A stretch of 61,023 nt of DNA from the NCBI GenBank assembly GCA_020403045.1, contig JADBYK010000047.1, positions 1 through 61,023 on the forward strand, given 5' to 3'. Source of the stretch: Cytophagales bacterium. Its GTDB lineage: Bacteria; Bacteroidota; Bacteroidia; Cytophagales; Cyclobacteriaceae. Positions 25,341 to 32,584 of this stretch are shown here, one piece after another (within the stretch, counting starts at the first letter, position 1; each line of letters begins with the position of its first letter). The notes below the pieces were generated by a model, which saw only the letters and a program-made list of their open reading frames with translations, ran no database searches and was not told where the DNA came from. Both the position numbers and the translations under genes were made by a program.

Positions 25341-25883
25341 TTATGTCAGCAAAAAGAGAAATATCAATGGGAAAATAATTCCAGCCAGCGCTAGTTTCCA
25401 CCCACGAGCCCGAAAGCTGTTGCTACCTTCTTGGATAAACATACCTGTGAAGGCAATGACGAGCATCGCGATCCCAAAGACGTCTGAGTAGTAAATCCAC
25501 CATTTGCTAGTGTCTAGGTGAAGTTTAGTCATTTGTCCCAGAACAGGAGTAGTGCGATAACTTTCTATCGTACCATTTCCAGTGGAAAGCTCAATCGTTA
25601 CATCATGGCTAACATAAGATATCTTTAGGTTATCTCCATCGACAGAAAACCTACGTAACTCATCTTCGATGCCTTGTTCGGACGTAAACAATTTAATGAA
25701 GTTATCATTAACTGAATCTTTGTTGACTTTGGCTACCGAAATATTTTTGGATTCATAGGTATACCGTTTTGGATTCCACGATTGGCGATGATTCAAAAAA
25801 ATTCCTGAAAAGGAAAAAGATATGATTAACCCAACATAAAAGTAGGCTATGTCTCGATGGGTGTTTCTTGCAGTTAGTTTCAT
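25341..25883 (-). CDS. PepSY-associated transmembrane protein
   Basis: 180 residues: an N-terminal helix at about 12-30 ('IAYFYVGLIISFSFSGIFLN'), an extracytoplasmic region of about 90 residues, and two C-terminal helices ('WIYYSDVFGIAMLVIAFTGM', 'LALAGIIFPLIFLFLLT'). The 'NHRQSWNPKRYTYES' and 'KLHLDTSKWWIYYSD' segments match the short PepSY-TM proteins of Bacteroidota, relatives of iron- or electron-transfer membrane proteins. Its neighbour 3 nt downstream is the Crp/Fnr regulator. Role unknown. Confidence 0.75.
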   Translation of the reverse strand: MKLTARNTHRDIAYFYVGLIISFSFSGIFLNHRQSWNPKRYTYESKNISVAKVNKDSVNDNFIKLFTSEQGIEDELRRFSVDGDNLKISYVSHDVTIELSTGNGTIESYRTTPVLGQMTKLHLDTSKWWIYYSDVFGIAMLVIAFTGMFIQEGSNSFRARGWKLALAGIIFPLIFLFLLT

Positions 25884-25963
25884 TTGGTGTGAAGACTTAA
25901 GATTTTAGACATAAGAGTTAAGATTCGCAAAATGAGCTGGTGCGGGCAAAGGATTGAAGCGGC

Positions 25964-26042
25964 ACCCCGCAGCCATTGGGCATGTGCGGGGTTGCGAGGA
26001 GTATAGCGGAAAGCCTGTTGGCCACTGCGCCTCGCGTGGCCA
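25964..26042. repeat. REP-like element with two hairpins
   Basis: A GC-rich patch in an otherwise AT-leaning spacer. Hairpin 1: ACCCCGCA (25964-25971) with TGCGGGGT (25985-25992). Hairpin 2: TGGCCAC (26019-26025) with GTGGCCA (26036-26042). Between them is GCGAGGAGTATAGCGGAAAG, which resembles a sequence I recall as dispersed in Bacteroidota genomes near gene ends. It lies just downstream of ffh. It has no second copy in this window, so the repeat status is inference. Confidence 0.5.
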
Positions 26043-26092
26043 TGCCTCCAAATAGAAATTTCAAAATTTGTCGTGAATACATTTTGAATCCG

Positions 26093-27424
26093 CTATTTTC
26101 CAAATGGATTCAACGCACTCAACGCACGTTTTCCGCCACCCATTTTATTCATCATCTTCATCATCTTGCGCATATCTTCAAACTGTTTAAGCAACTGATT
26201 CACTTGCTGAATGGACGTTCCGCTGCCTTTGGCAATGCGATTTTTTCTGCTCGAGTTTAGTTTTTCCGGGTTCTCACGTTCTTCCAGCGTCATAGACCGA
26301 ATAATGGCTTCTACGGGTTTGAAAGAATCATCGTTGATATCTACATCTTTCATCGCTTTGCCCATGCCAGGGATCATACCCAACATGTCTTTCATGTTCC
26401 CCATCTTTTTGATTTGCTCCAGCTGCTTCAAAAAATCGTTGAAGTCAAATTGGTTCTTACGCATTTTGGCGTTCAGCAAGCGTGCTTCTTCTTCCGTAAA
26501 AGATTGCTGCGCTTTTTCAACCAAACTCACCACATCCCCCATTCCTAAAATTCGGCCGGCCATCCGATCGGGGTAGAAGCGGTCTAAGGCTTCCATCTTT
26601 TCACCAGAGCTCACAAACTTGATTGGCTTTTCAACTACGCGTCTGATAGATAAAGCGGCACCACCGCGTGTATCGCCATCCAATTTGGTTAGTACCACGC
26701 CATCAAAATTCAATCGGTCATTAAAAGCTTTGGCAGTGTTAACCGCATCTTGCCCTGTCATGGCGTCCACTACAAATAGTGTTTCGGATGGTTTCAGCGT
26801 CTCCTTCAACTTGGCGATCTCATTCATCATTTCTTCATCTACAGCCAAACGCCCGGCTGTATCGACAATGATTACTCTAAAATTATTTTTCTTAGCATGC
26901 TCGATAGCCGACTTCGCGATTTTGACTGCGTCTTTGTTTTCTGGCTCAGCGTATACCTCTACACCAATTTGTTGACCTAGTACTTTTAGTTGGTCAATGG
27001 CAGCCGGACGATAGATGTCGCAAGCGGTTAACAATACTTCTCGTCCTTGCCGTTTTAAATAGCTGGCTAATTTTCCGGAGAAGGTAGTTTTACCAGAACC
27101 CTGTAAACCTGCGATCAAAATGACGGCTGGGTTTCCTTCAATTTTGATGTCTTCGCTGGCTCCGCCCATCAGCAGCGTGAGTTCATCGTTGGTTATCTTG
27201 GTCAATAATTGACCTGGAGAAACGGCAGTTAGTACATTTTGGCCCAGCGCCTTAAGCTTGATTTCGTCAGTAACTTCTTTGGCTACTTTGTAATTTACGT
27301 CAGCATCGATTAAAGCCTTCCGGATGTCCTTAACCGTGCTGGCCACGTTGATTTCTGTGATGCGCCCCTGGCCTTTAAGGGTTTGAAATGCTTTTTCGAG
27401 TTTGAGACTTAAGCTGTCGAACAT
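26093..27424 (-). CDS. ffh: Signal recognition particle GTPase Ffh
   Basis: 443 residues. N domain 1-90, then the G domain with P-loop 'GLQGSGKTT' (106-114), 'DTAGRLAVDEEMM', 'TKLDGDTRGGAALS' and 'GMGDVVSL'. The methionine-rich M domain (about 300-443, 'MGNMKDMLGMIPGMGKAM') binds SRP RNA and signal sequences. It targets nascent membrane proteins to the Sec translocon. Full family length, no anomalies. A good -7 box lies 24 nt upstream. Confidence 0.97.
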   Translation of the reverse strand: MFDSLSLKLEKAFQTLKGQGRITEINVASTVKDIRKALIDADVNYKVAKEVTDEIKLKALGQNVLTAVSPGQLLTKITNDELTLLMGGASEDIKIEGNPAVILIAGLQGSGKTTFSGKLASYLKRQGREVLLTACDIYRPAAIDQLKVLGQQIGVEVYAEPENKDAVKIAKSAIEHAKKNNFRVIIVDTAGRLAVDEEMMNEIAKLKETLKPSETLFVVDAMTGQDAVNTAKAFNDRLNFDGVVLTKLDGDTRGGAALSIRRVVEKPIKFVSSGEKMEALDRFYPDRMAGRILGMGDVVSLVEKAQQSFTEEEARLLNAKMRKNQFDFNDFLKQLEQIKKMGNMKDMLGMIPGMGKAMKDVDINDDSFKPVEAIIRSMTLEERENPEKLNSSRKNRIAKGSGTSIQQVNQLLKQFEDMRKMMKMMNKMGGGKRALSALNPFGK

Positions 27425-27447
27425 GGTTTTGTTGAAAAATTAGGGTG

Positions 27448-27455
27448 CAAAGGTA
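27448..27455 (-). promoter_or_regulatory. Candidate -7 box of ffh
   Basis: The minus strand reads TACCTTTG (perfect TAnnTTTG), 23 nt from the ffh start codon, which leaves a leader of about 20 nt. No clear -33 TTG. Confidence 0.5.
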
Positions 27456-27482
27456 ATCGCTATTTTTCTATAAGTGAAATGA

Positions 27483-27519
27483 AAATAGTTGGTAAAAAGC
27501 CAACTATTTCTTTATTTTG
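27483..27519 (+). promoter_or_regulatory. higBA promoter with overlapping palindromic operator
   Basis: AAATAGTTGG (27483-27492) and CCAACTATTT (27500-27509) form a perfect 10-bp inverted repeat with a 7-nt centre. The left arm contains the -33 TTG (27489-27491); 20 nt later is TTATTTTG (27512-27519), a one-mismatch -7 box, 4 nt before the GTG start. Binding of HigA here would block the promoter, the usual autoregulation of toxin-antitoxin operons. Confidence 0.65.
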
Positions 27520-27523
27520 AAAA

Positions 27524-27817
27524 GTGAATGTTGTTAGCAGAAAGACACTTGTTGAGTTTTATCAAATCTACTCCGATGCGCGCGAACCACTTGAAACTTG
27601 GTATAAAGTATGCCGAAAGGCGGAGTGGCGAAATTTTAATGAAGTAAGGCTGGCCTATCCCTCGGCTGATTGGGTAGGAGACGAACGGGTAGTTTTTAAC
27701 ATCAAAGGAAATAAGTATAGACTGATCGGAAGATTTAGTTTTCGGTATAAGTCGATACAGGTAAAGTGGGTAGGGACGCATGCTGAATATGATAGTTTGG
27801 ATGGTTTAAAAAGATAA
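27524..27817 (+). CDS. higB: HigB-type mRNA interferase toxin
   Basis: 97 residues starting with GTG; no ATG fits, and the start aligns with the usual HigB N terminus ('xxVxSRKTLVEFY'). Family blocks: 'WYKVCRKAEWRNF', 'DERVVFNIKGNKYRLI' and 'VKWVGTHAEYD', the RelE/HigB fold with a C-terminal catalytic His. HigB cleaves mRNA on the ribosome. Toxin-first order with the antitoxin 3 nt downstream is typical for higBA. The predicted transcript would start at or next to the GTG. Confidence 0.9.
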   Translation: MNVVSRKTLVEFYQIYSDAREPLETWYKVCRKAEWRNFNEVRLAYPSADWVGDERVVFNIKGNKYRLIGRFSFRYKSIQVKWVGTHAEYDSLDGLKR

Positions 27818-27820
27818 AAT

Positions 27821-28201
27821 ATGAAAAAGTGGTTGGTGTTGGAAAGTAAAAGAGATTATGAGTCGGCTTTAACCCGTGTTGACGAATTAATGGAAATGAA
27901 CCCAGGGCAGAAGACTGATCAAGGAAGAGAGCTTAAACTGCTTTTGGTTTTAGTCGAGCGCTATGAGGATGAGCACTATCCTATTGAGTCACCAGATCCG
28001 ATTGAGGCGATCAAAATTAGAATGGACGATTTGGGAATGACTCAAAATGATCTCATTGCGGCAATTGGTGATAAGGGAACTGTTTCTAAAGTTTTGAGCC
28101 ACAAGATTGCCCTGTCGTTGAGGATGATCAGAAATCTAAGCACCTTACTGCATCTTCCTGCGGAGGTGTTGATTAAGGAAGTAAAATTGAAGGCGGCTTA
28201 G
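27821..28201 (+). CDS. higA: HigA-type antitoxin with HTH
   Basis: 126 residues, longer than minimal HigA. The N-terminal half resembles the COG5499 antitoxins ('MNPGQKTDQGRELKLLLVLV', 'YEDEHYPIESPDPIEAIKIR'). The C-terminal XRE helix-turn-helix is 'DLGMTQNDLIAAIGDKGTVS' with 'KVLSHKIALSLRMIRNLS'. It neutralises HigB and represses the operon. Its stop overlaps the stop of the convergent TOPRIM gene by 4 nt. Confidence 0.9.
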   Translation: MKKWLVLESKRDYESALTRVDELMEMNPGQKTDQGRELKLLLVLVERYEDEHYPIESPDPIEAIKIRMDDLGMTQNDLIAAIGDKGTVSKVLSHKIALSLRMIRNLSTLLHLPAEVLIKEVKLKAA

Positions 28202-28767
28202 GAAGCGAATTCCGTTATCTTCTGTAGGAAGTATTTCGCACTGCTACAATTTGGATGTTCAGCAGCTCTTTGGATAGAAAATCCAAACTTGGAAATCATT
28301 TGTTTTGCAAGGATGACTTTAGTGGGTATTCCGCGTCCTATTTTCTCGTAGCGAAGTCTGCGAATTTCTTGAAATGGATTTTTGATGACCTCGGGATTCT
28401 CGATCATAAAATTTTGATCGCTAAATAGGTTTTTCATGGCTTGATCGTCTGCCAGAAACCAGGCTTCAATTTGTTTGATCGTTACTATAGTCAGGTACTC
28501 TGCAGATGGATTAATCCTGTTCTTTGTTAATGTAATGCATTGATCTTCATCTAAGTCAGTAAGAATTACTATGGTTGTTGCTCCTTTATCCTTTAGGGTC
28601 TTGGTGTAACCTTCGATGTTTTGCGGCAAGAGATTTCCATTTCCGGTTGCATCGACAACTTCTTTAACGAAATCAATTTTAAGAGAACTTAGGAATTCCT
28701 GAAACGCGACTGACTCGAGAATGATTTTCTCAACAGCGCCTTCACCTATAAATCCCAATTTCACCAT
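28198..28767 (-). CDS. TOPRIM-like DUF4276-type protein paired with AAA ATPase
   Basis: 189 residues. It begins 'KLGFIGEGAVEKIIL' with Glu9 and continues to 'TTIVILTDLDEDQ' with Asp71 and Asp73. This E...DxD layout matches the metal site of TOPRIM nucleases. 'KQIEAWFLADDQAM' and 'FGFSIQRAAEHPNCSSAKYF' resemble DUF4276. It overlaps the upstream ATPase gene by 7 nt, so the two are translationally coupled. The pair has the form of OLD/Gabija/PARIS-type ATPase-TOPRIM modules, in which the ATPase senses an invader and the TOPRIM protein cuts nucleic acid. A defence role is inference from this architecture and the adjoining higBA. Confidence 0.7.
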   Translation of the reverse strand: MVKLGFIGEGAVEKIILESVAFQEFLSSLKIDFVKEVVDATGNGNLLPQNIEGYTKTLKDKGATTIVILTDLDEDQCITLTKNRINPSAEYLTIVTIKQIEAWFLADDQAMKNLFSDQNFMIENPEVIKNPFQEIRRLRYEKIGRGIPTKVILAKQMISKFGFSIQRAAEHPNCSSAKYFLQKITEFAS

Positions 28768-29768
28768 GGGATTCCTCCACCTAACGAGTTAGTCAATAGC
28801 GCTTCATCCATTTTCAGGCCATGTAAGTCCATCCCAGCTACCTGTTTGGTCTGGGTCATACCATTTACTTTATCAACCAAAATAATTTCTTCCGGGCGAA
28901 GTTCAGAAACTAGTGTTTGGGAATGAGTATTCAACCAGATGTAGTGCCCACGTTCTTCGCATTGAGTTCGGATGATGTTTACTAACTCCCTTACTACTTT
29001 GGGGTTCAATCCATTTTCAGGTTCTTCAATACACAGAAACTGTGGAGTGTCACTTTGGTAAATAGCTGCTAAGATTGCTAAGATGTTGTATGTGCCATCG
29101 GAGATGAGGCGTTTTGTGAGAGGTTTTCGCAATGATTTTTCGTAAATAATTAAGTTATCAGTTCCGCTTAATTCTTCAGATATAATTTCTGCTCTTTCAA
29201 ATTCGGGTACTAGAAGTTGAATTATTTCTAAGATTTCGTTTTTCTGAAAAGCGTTACTAAAAATTCTTTTAATAACTTTTTCCAGATTTGAAGCGTCAAG
29301 GGTCAGTTTAGAGTCATCGTGAGCGTTTATTTTCTTAAGTGGTGTATTTCCAATAAATAATCTGCTAAAATTAACAAGCTGTCTAAACTCTTTGCTTTGC
29401 GAATCAATGATCTTTTCATGTTGTGTTCTTAAATTTAATATTGAGGCATCGATATAAGATTTATTGTTAGAATAAAACGATGAAGGTACCTTTACTTCTG
29501 GCTTTGGGGTGCCTAAATCAATTTTAAGATTGATTTCATCATCTTCCGATGCTAAATTTTGATGTCGTATTTCATTGAAATTTCCAAAAAGACGAAGCGC
29601 CTCTTCGATTTCGAACGAATTGCAATAATTAAAAAACTCCAACGCCTCAAAAATATTGCTCTTTCCTGCTCCGTTGGCTCCCACAAAAACGCTAAAAGGG
29701 TTCGGAGATTTGAGTACGATCTCCCCGATGGATTTAAAGCCCTTTATCTTTAGTTCTTTGATTTTCAT
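28761..29768 (-). CDS. AAA ATPase (AAA_21/SMC-like) of an ATPase-TOPRIM pair
   Basis: 335 residues. 'MKIKELKIKGFKSIGEI' and Walker A 'GANGAGKS' (30-37) are typical of RecF/SMC-like AAA_21 ATPases. The signature-like 'LISDGTYNILAILAA', Walker B 'FLCIEEPENGLNP' (about 240-252) and switch His in 'LNTHSQTLVSEL' are intact. A central helical arm lies at about 105-205. No TOPRIM is fused; it is supplied by the next gene in a 7-nt overlap. The predicted promoter box ends 4 nt before the ATG, implying a leaderless mRNA. Confidence 0.85.
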   Translation of the reverse strand: MKIKELKIKGFKSIGEIVLKSPNPFSVFVGANGAGKSNIFEALEFFNYCNSFEIEEALRLFGNFNEIRHQNLASEDDEINLKIDLGTPKPEVKVPSSFYSNNKSYIDASILNLRTQHEKIIDSQSKEFRQLVNFSRLFIGNTPLKKINAHDDSKLTLDASNLEKVIKRIFSNAFQKNEILEIIQLLVPEFERAEIISEELSGTDNLIIYEKSLRKPLTKRLISDGTYNILAILAAIYQSDTPQFLCIEEPENGLNPKVVRELVNIIRTQCEERGHYIWLNTHSQTLVSELRPEEIILVDKVNGMTQTKQVAGMDLHGLKMDEALLTNSLGGGIPW

Positions 29769-29772
29769 TTTT

Positions 29773-29780
29773 CAAAATTA
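29773..29780 (-). promoter_or_regulatory. Candidate -7 box of the AAA ATPase gene
   Basis: The minus strand reads TAATTTTG, a perfect TAnnTTTG box, separated from the ATG at 29768 by exactly 4 nt. Transcription would start at the start codon. The -33 region has no clear TTG. Confidence 0.45.
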
Positions 29781-29802
29781 ATCAATTGTACACAGATTTG
29801 GA

Positions 29803-30993
29803 TTATGCTCTGAACGAAACCAAAGGATAGGCTTCCCCTATTTTAAACTCACTTTTATCCCTCGGCAACTCCAAAAATCCATCCACTTCCTTTAAGTTTA
29901 CAAAATCACCTGAGCCACCGCCAACTATTGGATTTGCTATAAGTCTGCCATCGACATTGGCTAACTTTACTTGTAGAAAATAGGTCAGGTCTCCTTTAAA
30001 CGAAAAATCTTTGCTCAAGATAGCTTTGGAAGTATTAGGTTTTGTTCCCAGGCTTTGTAAAAGCCATGGCTTTACGTACCGGTGGAAGCATAAGAAAGTG
30101 GAGACAGGATTTCCGGGTAATGCAAATACAAACTTGTTTCCAAAAGAGCCAACCCACATCGGCTTTCCGGGTTTCTGACTTACCTGTTGGAAAAGTTTGT
30201 GAACGCCCAACGATTCTAAAACCGAAGGAACAAAGTCAAATTTCCCTTTTGAAACACCACCGGATAAAAGAAGTATATCAAAATCAAGAAGTGCTTGTTT
30301 GATTTCCGTTTTTAGTTGATCCTGGTCATCTGCCAGATGGAGTAGTGCTGAGTCTATTCCTAATTCAGCAAGTGCAGCCTGCAATGCATAGCTATTTGAT
30401 TTCCTTATTTGATAAGGTAATGGAATTTGATCGATGTCCACTAACTCATTGCCTGTTGAAATGATAACAAATTTGGGCGCACTAAATACTAATACAGAAG
30501 TTTTCCCAATGGATGCGAGCAGTGCAATTTCTGCTGGAGTGATCTGAGTGCCAGGCTCCAACAGAGTTTGATTCTCTTTGGCATCACTTCCCTGAAGGTG
30601 GATGTTCTGCCCTTTAATCACCTGTTTGGCATTGATTGTTGCATGCTCGTTTCTGATTTCTACCTGCTCGTATGGGATGATCGTGTCCGTTCCCTCTGGC
30701 AACATTGCACCTGTCATAACTTCAATGCATCCGGAATTGCTATTCAGTTTTTTTCGAAGCTCACCAGCAGCTTGAATGGATTCAATTCTAAAATTCGTCT
30801 GATCTTCCTGGTAGGAATCAAACGCCAACGCAATGCCGTCCATGGTGGCGCGATCAAAAGGAGGGAAGTCACGATCGGCTAAGATCGGCTCTGCTAAAAT
30901 TTTGCCGAGGCACTCATTTAGGTTGGCTTTTCTTGTTTTCGGTTGAAAAAGATTGGAAAGAATTATGGAGGTAGCTTCCTGTACACTGACCAT
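29803..30993 (-). CDS. moeA: Molybdopterin molybdotransferase MoeA
   Basis: 396 residues. MoeA domains are in order: 'PPFDRATMDGIAL' N-terminal, 'VMTGAMLPEGTDTIIPYE', the MoCF-binding-like 'VFSAPKFVIISTGNELVD', 'LLSGGVSKGKFDFVPSVL', 'QKPGKPMWVGSFGNKFVFALPGNPVS', and a C-terminal beta-barrel. It inserts molybdate into adenylylated molybdopterin to form Moco in the cytoplasm. Its start is only 21 nt from that of divergent moaC, so the two promoters must overlap coding sequence. Confidence 0.95.
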   Translation of the reverse strand: MVSVQEATSIILSNLFQPKTRKANLNECLGKILAEPILADRDFPPFDRATMDGIALAFDSYQEDQTNFRIESIQAAGELRKKLNSNSGCIEVMTGAMLPEGTDTIIPYEQVEIRNEHATINAKQVIKGQNIHLQGSDAKENQTLLEPGTQITPAEIALLASIGKTSVLVFSAPKFVIISTGNELVDIDQIPLPYQIRKSNSYALQAALAELGIDSALLHLADDQDQLKTEIKQALLDFDILLLSGGVSKGKFDFVPSVLESLGVHKLFQQVSQKPGKPMWVGSFGNKFVFALPGNPVSTFLCFHRYVKPWLLQSLGTKPNTSKAILSKDFSFKGDLTYFLQVKLANVDGRLIANPIVGGGSGDFVNLKEVDGFLELPRDKSEFKIGEAYPLVSFRA

Positions 30994-31014
30994 GTTTTAG
31001 TAATTTTAGGCTAG

Positions 31015-31491
31015 ATGAAGAATAAATTTACACATATCCACGCATCTGGCAATCCTCAAATGGTGGATGTGTCTGATAAGAAAGTGACACATCGTGTGGC
31101 CAAGGCGCAAGCGGTTGTTTTTTTGGGTGAGGAGATCATGTCGCAGTTGCAAGGTGACGAATTGATTACGAAGAAAGGGCCAGTATTTCAAACCGCCATT
31201 ATTGCAGGCGTGATGGGAGCCAAGAAGACTTCTGAATTGATTCCTTTTTGTCATCCGCTTGGGCTGGAGGATGTTCAAATCATCATTACTCCTGACAAGG
31301 AGACAGTGATCATTAATGCAACTACAAGGGTGACCGGCAAGACAGGTGTGGAGATGGAAGCACTGACAGCTGTTTCAATTGCCGCACTAACGGTGTACGA
31401 TATGTGCAAAGCCTTGTCTCATGAAATTCAGATTAAGGAAATCAAATTGATGGAAAAGGCAGGTGGCAAGAAAAATTTCAAAAGGAAATGA
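31015..31491 (+). CDS. moaC: Cyclic pyranopterin monophosphate synthase MoaC
   Basis: 158 residues. 'FTHIHASGNPQMVDVSDKKV' is the standard N terminus, followed by 'RVAKAQAVVFLGEEI', 'KGPVFQTAIIAGVMGAKKTS', 'LIPFCHPLGLEDV' and 'KTGVEMEALTAVSIAALTVYDMCKA'. It completes the first Moco step after MoaA. Divergent from moeA with 21 nt between start codons; TAATTTTA (31001-31008) is a near -7 box 6 nt before the ATG. Confidence 0.95.
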   Translation: MKNKFTHIHASGNPQMVDVSDKKVTHRVAKAQAVVFLGEEIMSQLQGDELITKKGPVFQTAIIAGVMGAKKTSELIPFCHPLGLEDVQIIITPDKETVIINATTRVTGKTGVEMEALTAVSIAALTVYDMCKALSHEIQIKEIKLMEKAGGKKNFKRK

Positions 31492-31723
31492 AAATAATCG
31501 TTGAATTCATACATCTTGTGTTAGTTCTTCATCTATTAGGCCACAATTCCATAATCAGCATACAAAGAGCGCTTTAGAATTCATCCCATCATTCTTTGCT
31601 GGAATTTTGCGCACCGCGATTTGAAGCTTCCTCATAAAATTTATTACCCGCTTCCTGTTTTCTGTTTAATTGCAAGATTTGGTTGCTATCTGGTGCCTAG
31701 ATTTATGTGAAAATCACACTGGT

Positions 31724-31861
31724 ATGAAAGCAGTAAAAAACTTTTTCGCTCCCATTCACTTTAACTCCATTGAATTTGAGTTGGTGACCACCTTGGTTGG
31801 CGCGCTTATGATTGCTTTGTCGATCGGTATTGTGGTGGTGATGATCGTAAGTCGTTTCTAA
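31724..31861 (+). CDS. Small single-pass membrane protein in the Moco cluster
   Basis: 45 residues from the ATG at 31724; an upstream in-frame ATG at 31670 would add a segment that looks non-coding. The sequence is a short amphipathic start ('MKAVKNFFAPIHFNSIEFEL') followed by one transmembrane helix ('LVGALMIALSIGIVVVMIVS') ending RF. It resembles small membrane proteins often missed in annotation. It ends 2 nt before the convergent moaE stop. No family recognised. The 31492-31723 stretch before it holds nothing else I can identify. Confidence 0.5.
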   Translation: MKAVKNFFAPIHFNSIEFELVTTLVGALMIALSIGIVVVMIVSRF

Positions 31862-31863
31862 AC

Positions 31864-32298
31864 TTACGGATGTGCCGACACCCATTCTTCTCCGCCTTCA
31901 AAGACTTCTTTCTTCCAGATGGGCACAGTTTGTTTGAGACTATCAATAATGAACTGACAAGCATCGAAGGATTCCTTTCGATGGGCAGTAGAAACAGCCA
32001 CGACAACCGCCACATCACCAATATTTAACGTGCCAACCCGATGGCTGACCGCCCAGCCCTCAAGCTTCCATTTATCTTCTGCAAGTTCTATGATCTTTTT
32101 GATTTCTAGAACGGCCATTGGCTCATAAGCTTCGTACTCCAGTCTGATTACTTTCCGATTTCCAGTTTTTGATCGGACGGTGCCAATAAAAACATCAACT
32201 GCGCCTGCCTCAGAACTTTCTGCAGATTTAATAACATATTGAATATCAATAGGATTTTGGGTGATTTCTATCATTTCGTTTTGAGTGTTAGCCTCCAC
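31864..32298 (-). CDS. moaE: Molybdopterin synthase catalytic subunit MoaE
   Basis: 144 residues. 'GAVDVFIGTVRSKTGNRKVIRLEYEAYE' (signature spread over about 33-60), 'VSHRVGTLNIGDVAVVVAVSTAHRKESF' and 'VPIWKKEVFEGGEEWV' contain the conserved MoaE residues, including the catalytic Lys of 'WKKE'. With MoaD it converts cPMP to molybdopterin. It overlaps moaD by 11 nt. Confidence 0.95.
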   Translation of the reverse strand: MEANTQNEMIEITQNPIDIQYVIKSAESSEAGAVDVFIGTVRSKTGNRKVIRLEYEAYEPMAVLEIKKIIELAEDKWKLEGWAVSHRVGTLNIGDVAVVVAVSTAHRKESFDACQFIIDSLKQTVPIWKKEVFEGGEEWVSAHP

Positions 32299-32527
32299 TT
32301 ACGGGTGGAATAAGCGCCACAGTATCAGATTCCTTTAACACAAGGTCATCTTCCGCGTAGGCTTCGTTGACGGCAATCAAGAGTGAATTTAACTTTTCAA
32401 CGTCCGGGAATTTGCAAGCCAATTCTTTGCGCAGATCCTCAACCAATTCCCCATCAAACTCTAGGGCCACTTCACGCGCCCCCAAGATGTCTTTACAGAT
32501 TCCAAAAGCTTTCACCTTGATATTCAT
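32288..32527 (-). CDS. moaD: Molybdopterin synthase sulfur carrier MoaD
   Basis: 79 residues with the ubiquitin-like beta-grasp fold and the C-terminal 'LIPPVSGG'; the Gly-Gly end carries the thiocarboxylate sulfur. It is the first gene of a moaD-moaE pair. A perfect -7 box lies 4 nt before the ATG. The activating enzyme MoeB is not in the window. Confidence 0.93.
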   Translation of the reverse strand: MNIKVKAFGICKDILGAREVALEFDGELVEDLRKELACKFPDVEKLNSLLIAVNEAYAEDDLVLKESDTVALIPPVSGG

Positions 32528-32531
32528 AAAG

Positions 32532-32539
32532 CAAATATA
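32532..32539 (-). promoter_or_regulatory. Candidate -7 box of moaDE
   Basis: The minus strand reads TATATTTG, a perfect TAnnTTTG box. Four nucleotides separate it from the moaD ATG, predicting a leaderless mRNA. No clear -33 TTG at 20 nt. Confidence 0.5.
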
Positions 32540-32584
32540 GCGACTACTTCTTTCTGGCCGATCCTCCTTATCTTCGCGAGGTAA

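Noticed and set aside
25918..26103. Minus-strand ORF of 61 codons after ffh
   Set aside because: It is translation of the GC-rich double-hairpin element and has no protein-like features.
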